Origin: Candidatus Poribacteria bacterium
Lineage (GTDB): Bacteria; Poribacteria; WGA-4E; WGA-3G
Assembly: GCA_028824125.1 (NCBI GenBank)
Contig: JAPPES010000059.1
Coordinates: 1-64,000 of the forward strand
Length of the DNA stretch: 64,000 nucleotides
Reading direction: 5' to 3'
Shown here in pieces: positions 27,874-36,264 of this stretch. Numbering within the stretch: position 1 is the stretch's first letter; every line of letters starts with the position of its first letter. The notes beneath the pieces were generated by a model, which saw nothing but the letters and a program-made list of their open reading frames with translations, was not told the origin of the DNA and did no database searches. Position numbers and translations under genes: made by a program.

Positions 27874-28497
27874 ATGGCACTATTCGGTAGAAAAAACGGG
27901 AAATCTCTATTTGGTAGACAAAAAGAGGATGCGGATAAAAAGCCGCAACGGCATGAATTAGTTGACATCCCGATCAACAGTATCATCGAACTTTCTGACA
28001 TTACGACATACGAGGAGACAGATAATACCTCACATGCTTATACGCTCGCCACGCGAAAAAAATATGAAGGTGATGGTCTCCTCCGATATATGTATCATGT
28101 CCGAGATGTAGAGGGAGAGATTGTAGTCGGGGTTGACCACATCGCTGGCACAAAGGATGAGTACGAAATCTCACGCTGGATTGTTGATGGTGAACAAGAA
28201 CTTGGCGATCCGTTGCCAGATGAGATGACGCTCCACTATACTGACCCTGATAATGAGGACGCGGAAATCGCTGTTGTATATAATCGACAAGAGATTGTCT
28301 CGGCAAAACTCACCGTTACCGATGCACAGGGAAAAGAGGAATTTGCGGCAGAACTGCATGAATACATCAACGATGATGATGGACTGATGTCTATTGAACT
28401 CTGCGGGGACTGGCTGACCTTTTATGTTGGTTTTCTCATATCGCGTTCTGACGTTGAAATTTATCCTGCCATTGTGAATGAACAGGTACGTGGTTAA
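27874..28497 (+). CDS. conserved-looking acidic hypothetical protein
   Basis: A 207-residue acidic cytoplasmic-looking protein with no signal peptide. It starts MALFGRKNGKSLFGRQKED, then IPINSIIELSDITTYEE, LLRYMYHVRDVEGEIVVGVDHIAG and DPDNEDAEIAVVYNRQEI. I do not recognise the family with confidence. AGGTGG overlapping the stop of the upstream gene serves as ribosome-binding site, which points to a shared role with the Ser/Arg-rich protein. Confidence 0.72.
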   Translation: MALFGRKNGKSLFGRQKEDADKKPQRHELVDIPINSIIELSDITTYEETDNTSHAYTLATRKKYEGDGLLRYMYHVRDVEGEIVVGVDHIAGTKDEYEISRWIVDGEQELGDPLPDEMTLHYTDPDNEDAEIAVVYNRQEIVSAKLTVTDAQGKEEFAAELHEYINDDDGLMSIELCGDWLTFYVGFLISRSDVEIYPAIVNEQVRG

Positions 28498-28532
28498 AAT
28501 ATAGAAATTAGTGATTAAATAGGAGAATTAGA

Positions 28533-29645
28533 ATGTCTAACACAACCCCGTTGCGAACTGTGATTGTCGGATGCGGTATGATTGCAGCGGGAGGCTATCA
28601 ACCGCGGTGTCAAGCATATCCAAATCAGATTGAATTGGTTGGCTACTATGACCAAGACGAAGCGCGCGCATCCGCACTTGCAGAAAGAGGGGGTGGAAAA
28701 GTTTATCCATCACTTGAAGCTGTCCTAAATGATCCCAATGTGGAAGCGATTGTAAATCTGACTATCCATATTTCACACTATCCTATATCATTGGCAGCAC
28801 TAAAAGCAGGTAAGCATGTCTATTCTGAGAAACCGATTTCTATTAAGACCGATGAAGCGAACGAACTTGTAGAGACAGCAGAAGCTAAAGGTTTAAAGCT
28901 GGCATGTGCTCCATCGGCAATACTCGGTTATGTGCAACAAAATGTTTGGAAACGTATTCGCGATGGAGAGATAGGGTCCGTAATTTCTGCGCTTGGTAAC
29001 TTCGGTGGTCCCTTGGAACATTGGCATCCAAATGCGGATGCGTTTTTAATGCACGCGGGTCCCTTCCGAGATGTTGCACCTTATCCTTTGACTGCAATGA
29101 CGACAATGATTGGTCCAGTCAAAACAGTTCACGGTTTTGCGAGGGTAGCTGTGCCTAAGCGAGTATTGACTCAAGGACCCCGTCAAGGCACTACGTTTGA
29201 GGTGGCTGAGAAGGATCATGGGTTCGCTGTACTTGAGTTTGATGTGCCACAAGCAGGCGGAGCACACGGTTTTATTTATCACAGTTTTACCGTAACGTCC
29301 CAGATTCCACCTTATGAGATACATGGCACAAACGGAGGCTTTTCAATTCAGGCTCATGATGATGGGCGAGGTATCAAGAAATTTACACCGCAATCAGGTT
29401 GGCAAGATGAACCTTCCCCGCCGAAAGCGTTTACCGGTTTAGATTGGGGAAAAGGTGTAGCCGATTTTGCGGATGCGATTAGGCATGACCGTATCCCAAG
29501 ATGCAACGGCGCGCAAGCGCGGCATGTTTTAGAGGTTTGTGAAAGGGTGATTGAATCGTCAGATTTAGGAAAACCTGTTGATGTATTAAGCCGATTTCCC
29601 GCGCCACAAACCGTCGGCGAAGTAGCTCCGTGGGAAACGAGCTAA
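28533..29645 (+). CDS. Gfo/Idh/MocA-family oxidoreductase
   Basis: NAD(P)-dependent dehydrogenase of 370 residues. The N-terminal Rossmann domain has VIVGCGMIAAGGY, LVGYYDQDEARASALAE, PNVEAIVNLTIHISH and the catalytic-region motif GKHVYSEKPIS. The C-terminal alpha/beta domain includes the substrate-side HWHPNADAF. Members oxidise sugars, inositols or related polyols. The neighbouring opposite-strand gene encodes a sugar isomerase-like TIM barrel, which hints at a polyol or uronate pathway, but the substrate cannot be named. Confidence 0.88.
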   Translation: MSNTTPLRTVIVGCGMIAAGGYQPRCQAYPNQIELVGYYDQDEARASALAERGGGKVYPSLEAVLNDPNVEAIVNLTIHISHYPISLAALKAGKHVYSEKPISIKTDEANELVETAEAKGLKLACAPSAILGYVQQNVWKRIRDGEIGSVISALGNFGGPLEHWHPNADAFLMHAGPFRDVAPYPLTAMTTMIGPVKTVHGFARVAVPKRVLTQGPRQGTTFEVAEKDHGFAVLEFDVPQAGGAHGFIYHSFTVTSQIPPYEIHGTNGGFSIQAHDDGRGIKKFTPQSGWQDEPSPPKAFTGLDWGKGVADFADAIRHDRIPRCNGAQARHVLEVCERVIESSDLGKPVDVLSRFPAPQTVGEVAPWETS

Positions 29646-29666
29646 GGCGAGGTTCGGAACCTTGCC
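29646..29666. terminator. hairpin between convergent genes
   Basis: GGCGAGGTT-CGG-AACCTTGCC forms a 9-bp stem with one G:U pair directly after the oxidoreductase stop and 48 bases from the stop of the opposite gene. A bidirectional terminator is plausible, although no T-run follows immediately. Confidence 0.45.
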
Positions 29667-29714
29667 AGCGCGTCGGATTTTACTATATAGGAATCTACCT
29701 TTTTTGTGTGGTAA

Positions 29715-30551
29715 TTACACTCCACTTTTGATATTGAGGGCGTTGCGTAGCATTTCCACGCTCTGTGGTACGCCAGTGTGTGCATCCTCTTTACCTTCAA
29801 ATTCAATAGATATGTATCCTTGGAATCCGACATGCCGCAGAATCTCCCCGATTTTAGCATAATCAAGATCAAGGGTGTACCATTCTCCCCCACCGTAATA
29901 TGTTTTGGCATGGACAAGCACTGCTTCAGGCGCAATCTGTGTAAGTTTATCATAAGGATTGGAGAGGAAATTACCGCAATCCATTGTAACCTTCAACCAT
30001 TCTGAATTAATTGTAGAAACGATGCGATTAACACCATCTGCAGTACATGTCAGTCCCCAGTGGTTTTCCAGCCCAAGGAGTACCCCGTATTTCTCAGCAT
30101 CTGGCAGACACTTTTCAATTGAACTAATTACCCAATCAAATGCTTCATCTTCGGTGTGGTCCGGTAAGGTTGGTTCTTTTCCTTCAGTTTTCATTAACTC
30201 ATTAAATGATTTGATAGTGCCCCATCGTCCAGAGTTGAGTCGTATTGCGGGGATACCGAGTTCATGCGCTAACCGTATGCAGTGTATCGTATGGTTGATG
30301 TTTTTTTGCCGAGTTTCTGTGTCTGGAGAAACAAAACCTTGATGGATGGAGAGTGCGTACAAATCAAGTCCATGAATAAAGGCGAGCTGCTTCAATTTTT
30401 GTAGATAAGGAGTGGCTTCGGATGCCATCTGTTGATGTAAGATTTCAATGCCATCAAGTTCAAGTTTTGCAGCTTCTTCAATGACATGTTCAATTGGCAC
30501 CTTTTCAGATGTAAAATGCCAATATGAATAGGTAGATACGCCAAGTTTCAA
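29715..30551 (-). CDS. sugar phosphate isomerase/epimerase-like TIM barrel
   Basis: AP-endonuclease-2-family TIM barrel of 278 residues, a fold used by xylose isomerase-like and inosose enzymes. Seen are KLGVSTYSYWHF, LDGIEILHQQMA, IPAIRLNSGRWG, LLGLENHWGLT with a metal Glu, VTMDCGNFLS, VLVHAKTYYG and YISIEFEGKEDA with the last metal Glu. The start is taken as TTG at 30551 because GAGGTG is 6-7 bases upstream and the family sequence begins there. The reaction is unknown. Confidence 0.82.
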   Translation of the reverse strand: MKLGVSTYSYWHFTSEKVPIEHVIEEAAKLELDGIEILHQQMASEATPYLQKLKQLAFIHGLDLYALSIHQGFVSPDTETRQKNINHTIHCIRLAHELGIPAIRLNSGRWGTIKSFNELMKTEGKEPTLPDHTEDEAFDWVISSIEKCLPDAEKYGVLLGLENHWGLTCTADGVNRIVSTINSEWLKVTMDCGNFLSNPYDKLTQIAPEAVLVHAKTYYGGGEWYTLDLDYAKIGEILRHVGFQGYISIEFEGKEDAHTGVPQSVEMLRNALNIKSGV

Positions 30552-30652
30552 TTTTTTCACCTCAAAATAATTGTTAGTTTTATGATACCATAATTTCATT
30601 AGGGAATCTATATTCTTTGAGTTATAATTAAAATAACCTAAGTTGCTACTTA

Positions 30653-31307
30653 TGTAGGACAATCTGTATGAAGATTAAATAAATATTTCGGTAATTTCTT
30701 TAGTCCCGTGAATCAACGCCAAATACGCGTATGGTATTTGTCGGGGACGATATGTTTATAGAAAAACGTTGAACAACTTCTCTTTAGTCCCGTAGGGACG
30801 ATATGTCCAAAATATGTCGTTGGCGGACACATATCGTCCCTACGGGACTAAGGGGATGAATCGTCCGCGCTGCTATAAACATATCGTCCCTACGGGACTA
30901 AAGACAGGACAATCTCAATAATCATGAGTATTTAGTGGTGTTCACAATAACACAGATATATTCTTAAATTGACACCTACGATTCGGTTAGGAAACCGAAC
31001 CTACCAGGGGTGTTGTAGCACAAACTTTATGAAGATTAAGTTATTAATTCGGTAATTTTTCATTATGCATATTCAGAACATTTTAAGTGCTCTTCAGTCC
31101 CGTAGGGACGATATGTTTATAGCAGCGCGGACAACCTCATCCCTTAGTCCCGTAGGGACGATATGTTTTGAAGCACATCAACAATAAATATGTCGTTCCT
31201 ACGGAACTCAAGAGGGGAGAGACAACATTTTCTATAAACATATCGTCCCTACGGGACTAAAGAAATTACCGAAATATTTATTTAATCCTCATACAGTTTG
31301 TGCTACA
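30653..31307. mobile_element. 655-bp non-coding element with 57-bp terminal inverted repeats
   Basis: The ends 30653-30709 and 31251-31307 are inverted copies over 57 bp with three mismatches. A third, direct-orientation copy of the end lies at about 31014-31060. Inside, the palindromic core GTCCCGTAGGGAC followed by GATATGT occurs in both orientations at about 30783-30806, 30829-30851, 30873-30902, 31095-31122, 31144-31166, 31187-31210 (degenerate) and 31231-31262. One copy (30697-30761) is split by about 32 bp. A TTCGGTT/AACCGAA hairpin is at 30982-30999. No coding frame exists, so this is a MITE-like or nested palindromic element. It explains the 800-base gap without a gene. Confidence 0.8.
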
Positions 31308-31348
31308 GAAGTGTCCTATTAATTATAGGTTTTACTATATTGCGTTTA

Positions 31349-32863
31349 TTATGCATAGGATATTCGCTTAACTCTTCTCTCCAAAATTTCCATTTCTTCA
31401 AGGATAGCAGCGATAAGGTGTGCTTTATCAGCTGCATAAGTAGGATTATCCCACTGATTGACTCGTTCGGACGGATCGTTTTCTAAATCGTAGAGTTCTC
31501 CATACGGATGTCCACAATACCACGTCAACTTTCGCGTGTCAGTCACAATGGTTTTGAGGCGTAAACCTTGTGGGTCGTCCACACATTCAATCAATAGTGA
31601 ATCTCGTACGGACTCCTGTTTTCCAGTAAGCATCGGCATTGCATCTACACCGTCAGTATCTGATGGGATCGGTAATCCCGCAGCTGCAAGCACAGTTGGC
31701 ACAATATCAACATGGCTGAACAGTGCGTGTGTCCGCTGTTCAGATGGAATCATTGCAGGATACCGCATCAAAGTCGGCACACGGACAAGCTGCTCGTAAT
31801 GGAATGGCCCTTTCATCCAAAGGCCATGATCTCCAAGCAGTTCACCATGATCTGTGGTAAACAGGACTAATGTATTATCACGCAATCCACATTCATCAAG
31901 ACACGATAAGATACGCCCCATCTCCTGATCAATAATCTTCACCATATTGTAATAGTATGCTCTTCCGAGTCGTGCGTCGTGTTCCGAAACTTTGCGAAAA
32001 TCAGCACCGCCACCTTGCCCTGCAATAGCAAACTTGCCACGGATTTTTGACTTACTCAGTTGTCCACAACGCGCTTCCATAAAATGAGGTGGTTTGTCAG
32101 CCAACTCACCTTCAACGAAGTCTGGCAGTGGCACCTCTGCGGGATCAACACGTTCTTCAAATTCAGTTGGGACACAGTGCGGATGGTGCGGGTCTTGAAA
32201 ACCGACTGCCAATAAAAATGGCTTATCGGTAGGATGGTTCGTCAAAAAGTCTATTGTACGGTCAGCAGTCCAAACACTGTTGTGGTATTTTAAGGGTATA
32301 TCCCAATCGTGTGCGCCGCCACCAAATCCCACTTGTGAGAGACGTCTCGCTTTGCTATAACTTGCAAAGGTTTGTTCAGAAATTTGAGATCGCACCCATT
32401 CACCGTAATGTCCGGCGATGCCGTAAGTTGCATGACCAAGTGCCAACTCCACCGTCTCAAATCCATAATATGGACCGCGAAATTCGGGATACCGATCTGT
32501 ATTGTTTCGTGTTTCAATTGATTGCTCTGGAGAAGCACCGAAAGGTTGAAAATGTGCTTTGCCAATGTAGTGTGTGCGATATCCGACATCTAAGAGACGA
32601 TGTGAGATCATCGGTTCGTCGTCTGGGACGTTCATGCCAACGTTCCACGCCCCGTGGCGGCTCACATACTTTCCCGTAAAGATTGAGGCGCGGGCGGGTG
32701 TACACACAGGATTTGCACAGTAGGCACGTTCAAAACATATACCTTCTGAAGCGAATTTATCTAAATGTGGTGTATCTGTAAATGTTGAACCGTAGCAGCT
32801 GAGACTATCTGTCCGCTGTTGATCGGTCGTGATGATAATTATATTCGGACGTTGTACGTTCAC
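31349..32863 (-). CDS. type I sulfatase
   Basis: Alkaline-phosphatase-superfamily sulfatase of about 504 residues. The N-terminus RPNIIIITTDQQRTDSLSCYG carries the calcium-binding Asp, and VCTPARASIFTGKY contains the C-x-P-x-R signature whose Cys is converted to formylglycine. Further metal-site motifs are FTTDHGELLGDHGLW and MKGPFHYEQLVRVP. No signal peptide is evident. The start is uncertain: GTG at 32863 gives the usual short lead before RPN, while TTG at 32902 would add 13 residues; neither has a clear ribosome-binding site. The substrate is unknown. It lies downstream of a BCCT transporter and a porin. Confidence 0.88.
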   Translation of the reverse strand: MNVQRPNIIIITTDQQRTDSLSCYGSTFTDTPHLDKFASEGICFERAYCANPVCTPARASIFTGKYVSRHGAWNVGMNVPDDEPMISHRLLDVGYRTHYIGKAHFQPFGASPEQSIETRNNTDRYPEFRGPYYGFETVELALGHATYGIAGHYGEWVRSQISEQTFASYSKARRLSQVGFGGGAHDWDIPLKYHNSVWTADRTIDFLTNHPTDKPFLLAVGFQDPHHPHCVPTEFEERVDPAEVPLPDFVEGELADKPPHFMEARCGQLSKSKIRGKFAIAGQGGGADFRKVSEHDARLGRAYYYNMVKIIDQEMGRILSCLDECGLRDNTLVLFTTDHGELLGDHGLWMKGPFHYEQLVRVPTLMRYPAMIPSEQRTHALFSHVDIVPTVLAAAGLPIPSDTDGVDAMPMLTGKQESVRDSLLIECVDDPQGLRLKTIVTDTRKLTWYCGHPYGELYDLENDPSERVNQWDNPTYAADKAHLIAAILEEMEILERRVKRISYA

Positions 32864-32928
32864 AAGTATATGTTTTGCAAAATAGATTGAGTGTTTGAGC
32901 AAACACTACGAATTATGTTAATAGACAT

Positions 32929-33063
32929 GACTTACGCATTCCCCTTGATAAGGGGGTAAAAGCCGCTATTTCAGTGATTTATCTCCCCATACGCTATCGC
33001 TATGGGGGCCCGCCCCCTAAGTCCCCCTTATCAAGGAGGACTTTAAGAAAAAATGCGTAAGTC
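32929..33063. mobile_element. 135-bp MITE with 12-bp terminal inverted repeats
   Basis: The ends GACTTACGCATT (32929-32940) and AATGCGTAAGTC (33052-33063) are perfect inverted repeats. Inside, CCCCTTGATAAGGGGG near the left and CCCCCTTATCAAGGAGG near the right can pair with each other or fold alone, and CCCCATA...TATGGGG forms a middle hairpin. There is no coding frame. It is a non-autonomous insertion between the transporter and sulfatase genes. Confidence 0.78.
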
Positions 33064-33077
33064 CTGAATAGATATAA

Positions 33078-33112
33078 TTTTGTAGGCACAGTTTACAACC
33101 GTGCCTACAAAA
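33078..33112 (-). terminator. long hairpin downstream of the BCCT gene
   Basis: TTTTGTAGGCAC and GTGCCTACAAAA form a perfect 12-bp stem with an 11-base loop, ending 18 bases past the transporter stop. The T-rich arm may let it act as a terminator. It may equally be another small repeat. Confidence 0.45.
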
Positions 33113-33130
33113 GAGCACCACACTAAATTC

Positions 33131-34768
33131 TTAATTTTCATATTGGGATTGGGATTCACGTCTTTCCTTGATAAGCCCAACCAAGACGCAAGCACCCATC
33201 CCTAACAGCACAATTGCAAAGGGAAAACCTGTTGCGAGCGAGGCAGCTTGTAACGCCTTTAACCCGCCGCCAAGTAGTAGTGCGATTGCAACTAATCCCT
33301 CTACAGTACACCAGAACACACGTTGTGGGACCGGCGCGTCAACCTTACCGCCTGCTGCTATAATATCAATGATTAGAGAGCCAGAGTCTGACGAGGTAAC
33401 GAAAAAGATAATTGTCAGTAACATGGCAACAGATCCAAGCAGTAATGTCCACGGTAGTTCATCAAACATTTTGAAGAGAGCAATTGGATAATCATATGCC
33501 TCAACTTTTTCGGTTACGCCAGTGTAGCCATCGGCGAGGAATTGGTGGATAGCAGTGCCGCCAAAAGCACTGAACCAGATTAAACATAACAGCGTCGGGA
33601 GCAGAAGCACAAAGATTACGAACTCGCGAACTGTGCGCCCCTTTGATATGCGTGCGATGAACGTGCCGATGAATGGAGCCCAAGCAATCCACCATGCCCA
33701 ATAGAACGTCGTCCAATCGTGAAAAAAGCCAGTATCCTCGCGCCCGATCCAGTTGCTGAGCGGCACAATCTTCATGATATAAGTGCCAATTCCGGTGAAG
33801 AAACTGCGGAATATGTAGAGTGTTGGACCGAGAATAAAAACAGCCAAGAGCAATAAAAACGCGAGAATTATGTTGAACTGACTGAGACGTTTAATACCGA
33901 CGTTAATACCTGTAATCACTGAAACCAATGCTATTGCAGTAATTACAACGATCAGCAAGACCATGGTGAGGGAGCTAGCCGGAATCCCATACAGATAGTC
34001 AAGCCCGGAGGTTACCTGTTGCACCCCTAAGCCGAGAGAGGTCGCGAGTCCAAAGATACCTGCGAATATCGCGAACGTATCAATGATGTGACCGGTCCAA
34101 CCCCAGATGCGGTCACCGAATATGGGATAAAACGCTGATCGGATGAGGAGCGGTAATCCACGGTTGTAGGCAAAAAACGCGAGGGCGAGTCCAACAACAC
34201 CGTAAATTGCCCATCCTTGTAAACCCCAGTGGAAAACCGTCGTCGCTATACCTACAGAAGCCGCGGTCTGAACCTTAGGATCTCCAGCGTCGGGGACATT
34301 TTCAGCGTTGTAGACCGTCTCTGCATTGTAAACCGTTTCGGTTCCCAGCGGCGAATAGGAGCCACCCTGAAAATAGGTAACCGGTTCTGACACGCCAAAG
34401 AACAGAAGTCCAATACCCACGCCTGCAGCAAAAAGCATGGCAAGCCATGTTAGATAAGAGTATTCTGGTTTTGCATCTGCTCCTCCGAGACGCACTTTGC
34501 CGAGTGGCGAGAGTGCCACAACCAGACAAAAGATAAAAACAAGGTTGGTAGTGATCATGAACAACCAGTCGAGGTTCGTGGTGAGCCAAACTCTGAGATC
34601 TCCAAAGAGTTTTGTCGCACCTTCTTGAAAGACGAGAGACCCAATGATAAAGGCAACAATAGTGATACTGGAAATCACGAATACAGGTGTTAAGTAAATA
34701 TCTAAACCGAATAACTTTCTGTATTTCCGTTCCTCCATATATTGCGGTTGTTTTCCTTCTTCGTTCAT
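33131..34768 (-). CDS. BCCT-family betaine/choline/carnitine transporter
   Basis: Inner-membrane transporter of 545 residues with about 12 helices. The family signature is clear: AAGVGIGLLFFGVSEPVTYF in helix 3 and DWTTFYWAWWIAWAPFIGTFIARISKGRTVREFV, with the aromatic residues that bind quaternary ammonium groups. GVGIG in helix 3 suggests sodium- or proton-coupled uptake of betaine or choline. After EPVTYF it has a short internal repeat, VYNAE twice. AAGGAG precedes the ATG. The upstream porin and downstream sulfatase are on the same strand. Confidence 0.93.
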   Translation of the reverse strand: MNEEGKQPQYMEERKYRKLFGLDIYLTPVFVISSITIVAFIIGSLVFQEGATKLFGDLRVWLTTNLDWLFMITTNLVFIFCLVVALSPLGKVRLGGADAKPEYSYLTWLAMLFAAGVGIGLLFFGVSEPVTYFQGGSYSPLGTETVYNAETVYNAENVPDAGDPKVQTAASVGIATTVFHWGLQGWAIYGVVGLALAFFAYNRGLPLLIRSAFYPIFGDRIWGWTGHIIDTFAIFAGIFGLATSLGLGVQQVTSGLDYLYGIPASSLTMVLLIVVITAIALVSVITGINVGIKRLSQFNIILAFLLLLAVFILGPTLYIFRSFFTGIGTYIMKIVPLSNWIGREDTGFFHDWTTFYWAWWIAWAPFIGTFIARISKGRTVREFVIFVLLLPTLLCLIWFSAFGGTAIHQFLADGYTGVTEKVEAYDYPIALFKMFDELPWTLLLGSVAMLLTIIFFVTSSDSGSLIIDIIAAGGKVDAPVPQRVFWCTVEGLVAIALLLGGGLKALQAASLATGFPFAIVLLGMGACVLVGLIKERRESQSQYEN

Positions 34769-34790
34769 TTCAATATTCTCCTTTTAGAGA

Positions 34791-34828
34791 GGTGAGCGCG
34801 CTTTGTTAGCGCGTTCACCTTAGGATAG
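34791..34828. repeat. GC-rich hairpin with TTCACCTTAGGATAG tail
   Basis: GGTGAGCGCGCT and AGCGCGTTCACC form a 12-bp stem (one G:U) in the 70-base gap between porin and BCCT genes, followed by TTCACCTTAGGATAG (34814-34828). The same 15-base word recurs at 55003-55017, and with one change at 58812-58826, in each case beside a palindrome. It is probably one family of dispersed palindromes. As an mRNA hairpin it could also reduce read-through from the porin gene into the transporter gene. Confidence 0.5.
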
Positions 34829-34838
34829 CGTCCACTGA

Positions 34839-36086
34839 TTAGAAATAATAACCGAAGTTAAGGTTTAGTCTATAATTCTGCTTCTTATCATCGTAATCTT
34901 CGTTTGCAGCGAGATCACCAGCACCATCGTTCCCAACAAAGGGGTTACCATCTGAGACTGCAAAATCACTATAGACATAGAGTGAACCGAATAACGTCCA
35001 ACTTGCCCCGATTGCTATAAGCGTACTCGGGTTATAGTCCTCTGCTGTTTTTATGATAGAACTCCATTCCACATAAGGTGTGACACTGTCAAGCCATGAG
35101 ATACCTGATGTATTAATGCCATTGTATCGCAGCGATACAGCCGGTATCATTCCGTTAGATGCAACGGGGGATGCATAATCGTAAGCTCCCATGAGAATTG
35201 TATCACCGTTGCCCCAAGGCGTTTCGTCAGCTATAATATGGTCGTAATAGGAGAACTGTGAAAAGAGCGTAAAGTTGGCATACGAGTTTTTCATGTGTGC
35301 GGAAAACGCGTAGTGACTTCCGTTCTCATCGTCCCCGACATTCGTTGCTTTGAGTAACCCGTATTGAAACGACACACCTACGTCAGCGATATTCTCAACG
35401 GCGTAGATTGCGCGAACGTTAAATTGATGTTGCTCATCATAGCCTTCTTCATCATCTCCATCCTCACCAATTCTCCGTGTTACAACGTCATAAGCATAGC
35501 GAGAACTGTTGAGGCTATAATCCCCGTCGGTTTGGAATTCGCTTTGTAAATAGTACGCGACATCATACGTCAACTTGTCAAAAGAACCGGTCCATCTGAC
35601 ACCTAAATCAGGATCATCTGAGAGACCGACATAAAAATGCTGGTCAAAAAACCAACTTGAAGAAACACCGTAAGGTCCTGGACCAAAAGGTACACGGACA
35701 ATACCTGCCTTAAGTGAACCTAAGTCTTCCAAATTATAGCCTAACCATGCAGTATGTATCATACTGTATCCGCTGGAAGATCCGAACCATCTTGGATACC
35801 AACGGTATTCCAATCTACCAATGATGTTATTAAAGTCAAGGTCGGCATTGATACGGAGAATCTCAAGATCGACATCGCCAATACCATCGCCTCTGCCATC
35901 TGTGTAAGTTCCGTATACGTAATTGGCCCGCATCGCCCCACCGATTTTTATAGGACTTTTCTTAGGTTCTGCTGCCTCAACAGCTTCTGCGGTTTCTTCG
36001 GTAGTATCAGCGATCGCGAATGAAGCAAAAATTAGCAAAAACGCAATACCGAAGCCGAAAAAGTGTTGATATTTCCGATTTTTCAT
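34839..36086 (-). CDS. outer-membrane porin-like beta-barrel protein
   Basis: A 415-residue exported protein with a signal peptide (to about residue 26, FASFAIA) and a barrel-like alternating pattern ending in the C-terminal aromatic FGYYF typical of outer-membrane insertion. The region LKAGIVRVPFGPGPYGVSSSWFFDQHFYVGLSDDPDLGVRWTG resembles phosphate-selective or carbohydrate-type porins. It probably lets small solutes reach the periplasm. The transported solute is unknown. Its position next to the BCCT transporter suggests a shared uptake path. Confidence 0.75.
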   Translation of the reverse strand: MKNRKYQHFFGFGIAFLLIFASFAIADTTEETAEAVEAAEPKKSPIKIGGAMRANYVYGTYTDGRGDGIGDVDLEILRINADLDFNNIIGRLEYRWYPRWFGSSSGYSMIHTAWLGYNLEDLGSLKAGIVRVPFGPGPYGVSSSWFFDQHFYVGLSDDPDLGVRWTGSFDKLTYDVAYYLQSEFQTDGDYSLNSSRYAYDVVTRRIGEDGDDEEGYDEQHQFNVRAIYAVENIADVGVSFQYGLLKATNVGDDENGSHYAFSAHMKNSYANFTLFSQFSYYDHIIADETPWGNGDTILMGAYDYASPVASNGMIPAVSLRYNGINTSGISWLDSVTPYVEWSSIIKTAEDYNPSTLIAIGASWTLFGSLYVYSDFAVSDGNPFVGNDGAGDLAANEDYDDKKQNYRLNLNFGYYF

Positions 36087-36221
36087 ACTTTCCTCCTTAG
36101 GTAAGTAATACTCTCTAAGAGGGGTTTGCCTAAATAACGATGCAGAAGCGGACGAACCCTCTCAACCGCGCGCTACCGCAAGCAATTTTGATATAATACC
36201 ATAAACACCAAAAAAGTTAAA

Positions 36222-36256
36222 CAAAAAACTCGTCCACAATCAAGTTGTGGACGAGT
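36222..36256 (-). terminator. intrinsic terminator after the DUF3352-like gene
   Basis: On the leftward transcript ACTCGTCCACAA and TTGTGGACGAGT form a perfect 12-bp stem with a 5-base loop, followed by TTTTTTG. It lies 9 bases past the stop at 36265 and separates that gene from the porin. Confidence 0.93.
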
Positions 36257-36264
36257 CTTAAGTG

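Noticed and set aside
27874-28497. Assignment to the YjfK/DUF2491 family
   Set aside because: I could not match enough recalled motifs to support it, so it is left as unidentified.
30780-31262. Repeated GTCCCGTAGGGAC units resembling a CRISPR array
   Set aside because: Repeats occur in both orientations, spacing is irregular, and the units are themselves palindromic with no constant-length spacers and no cas genes nearby. A nested inverted-repeat element fits better.
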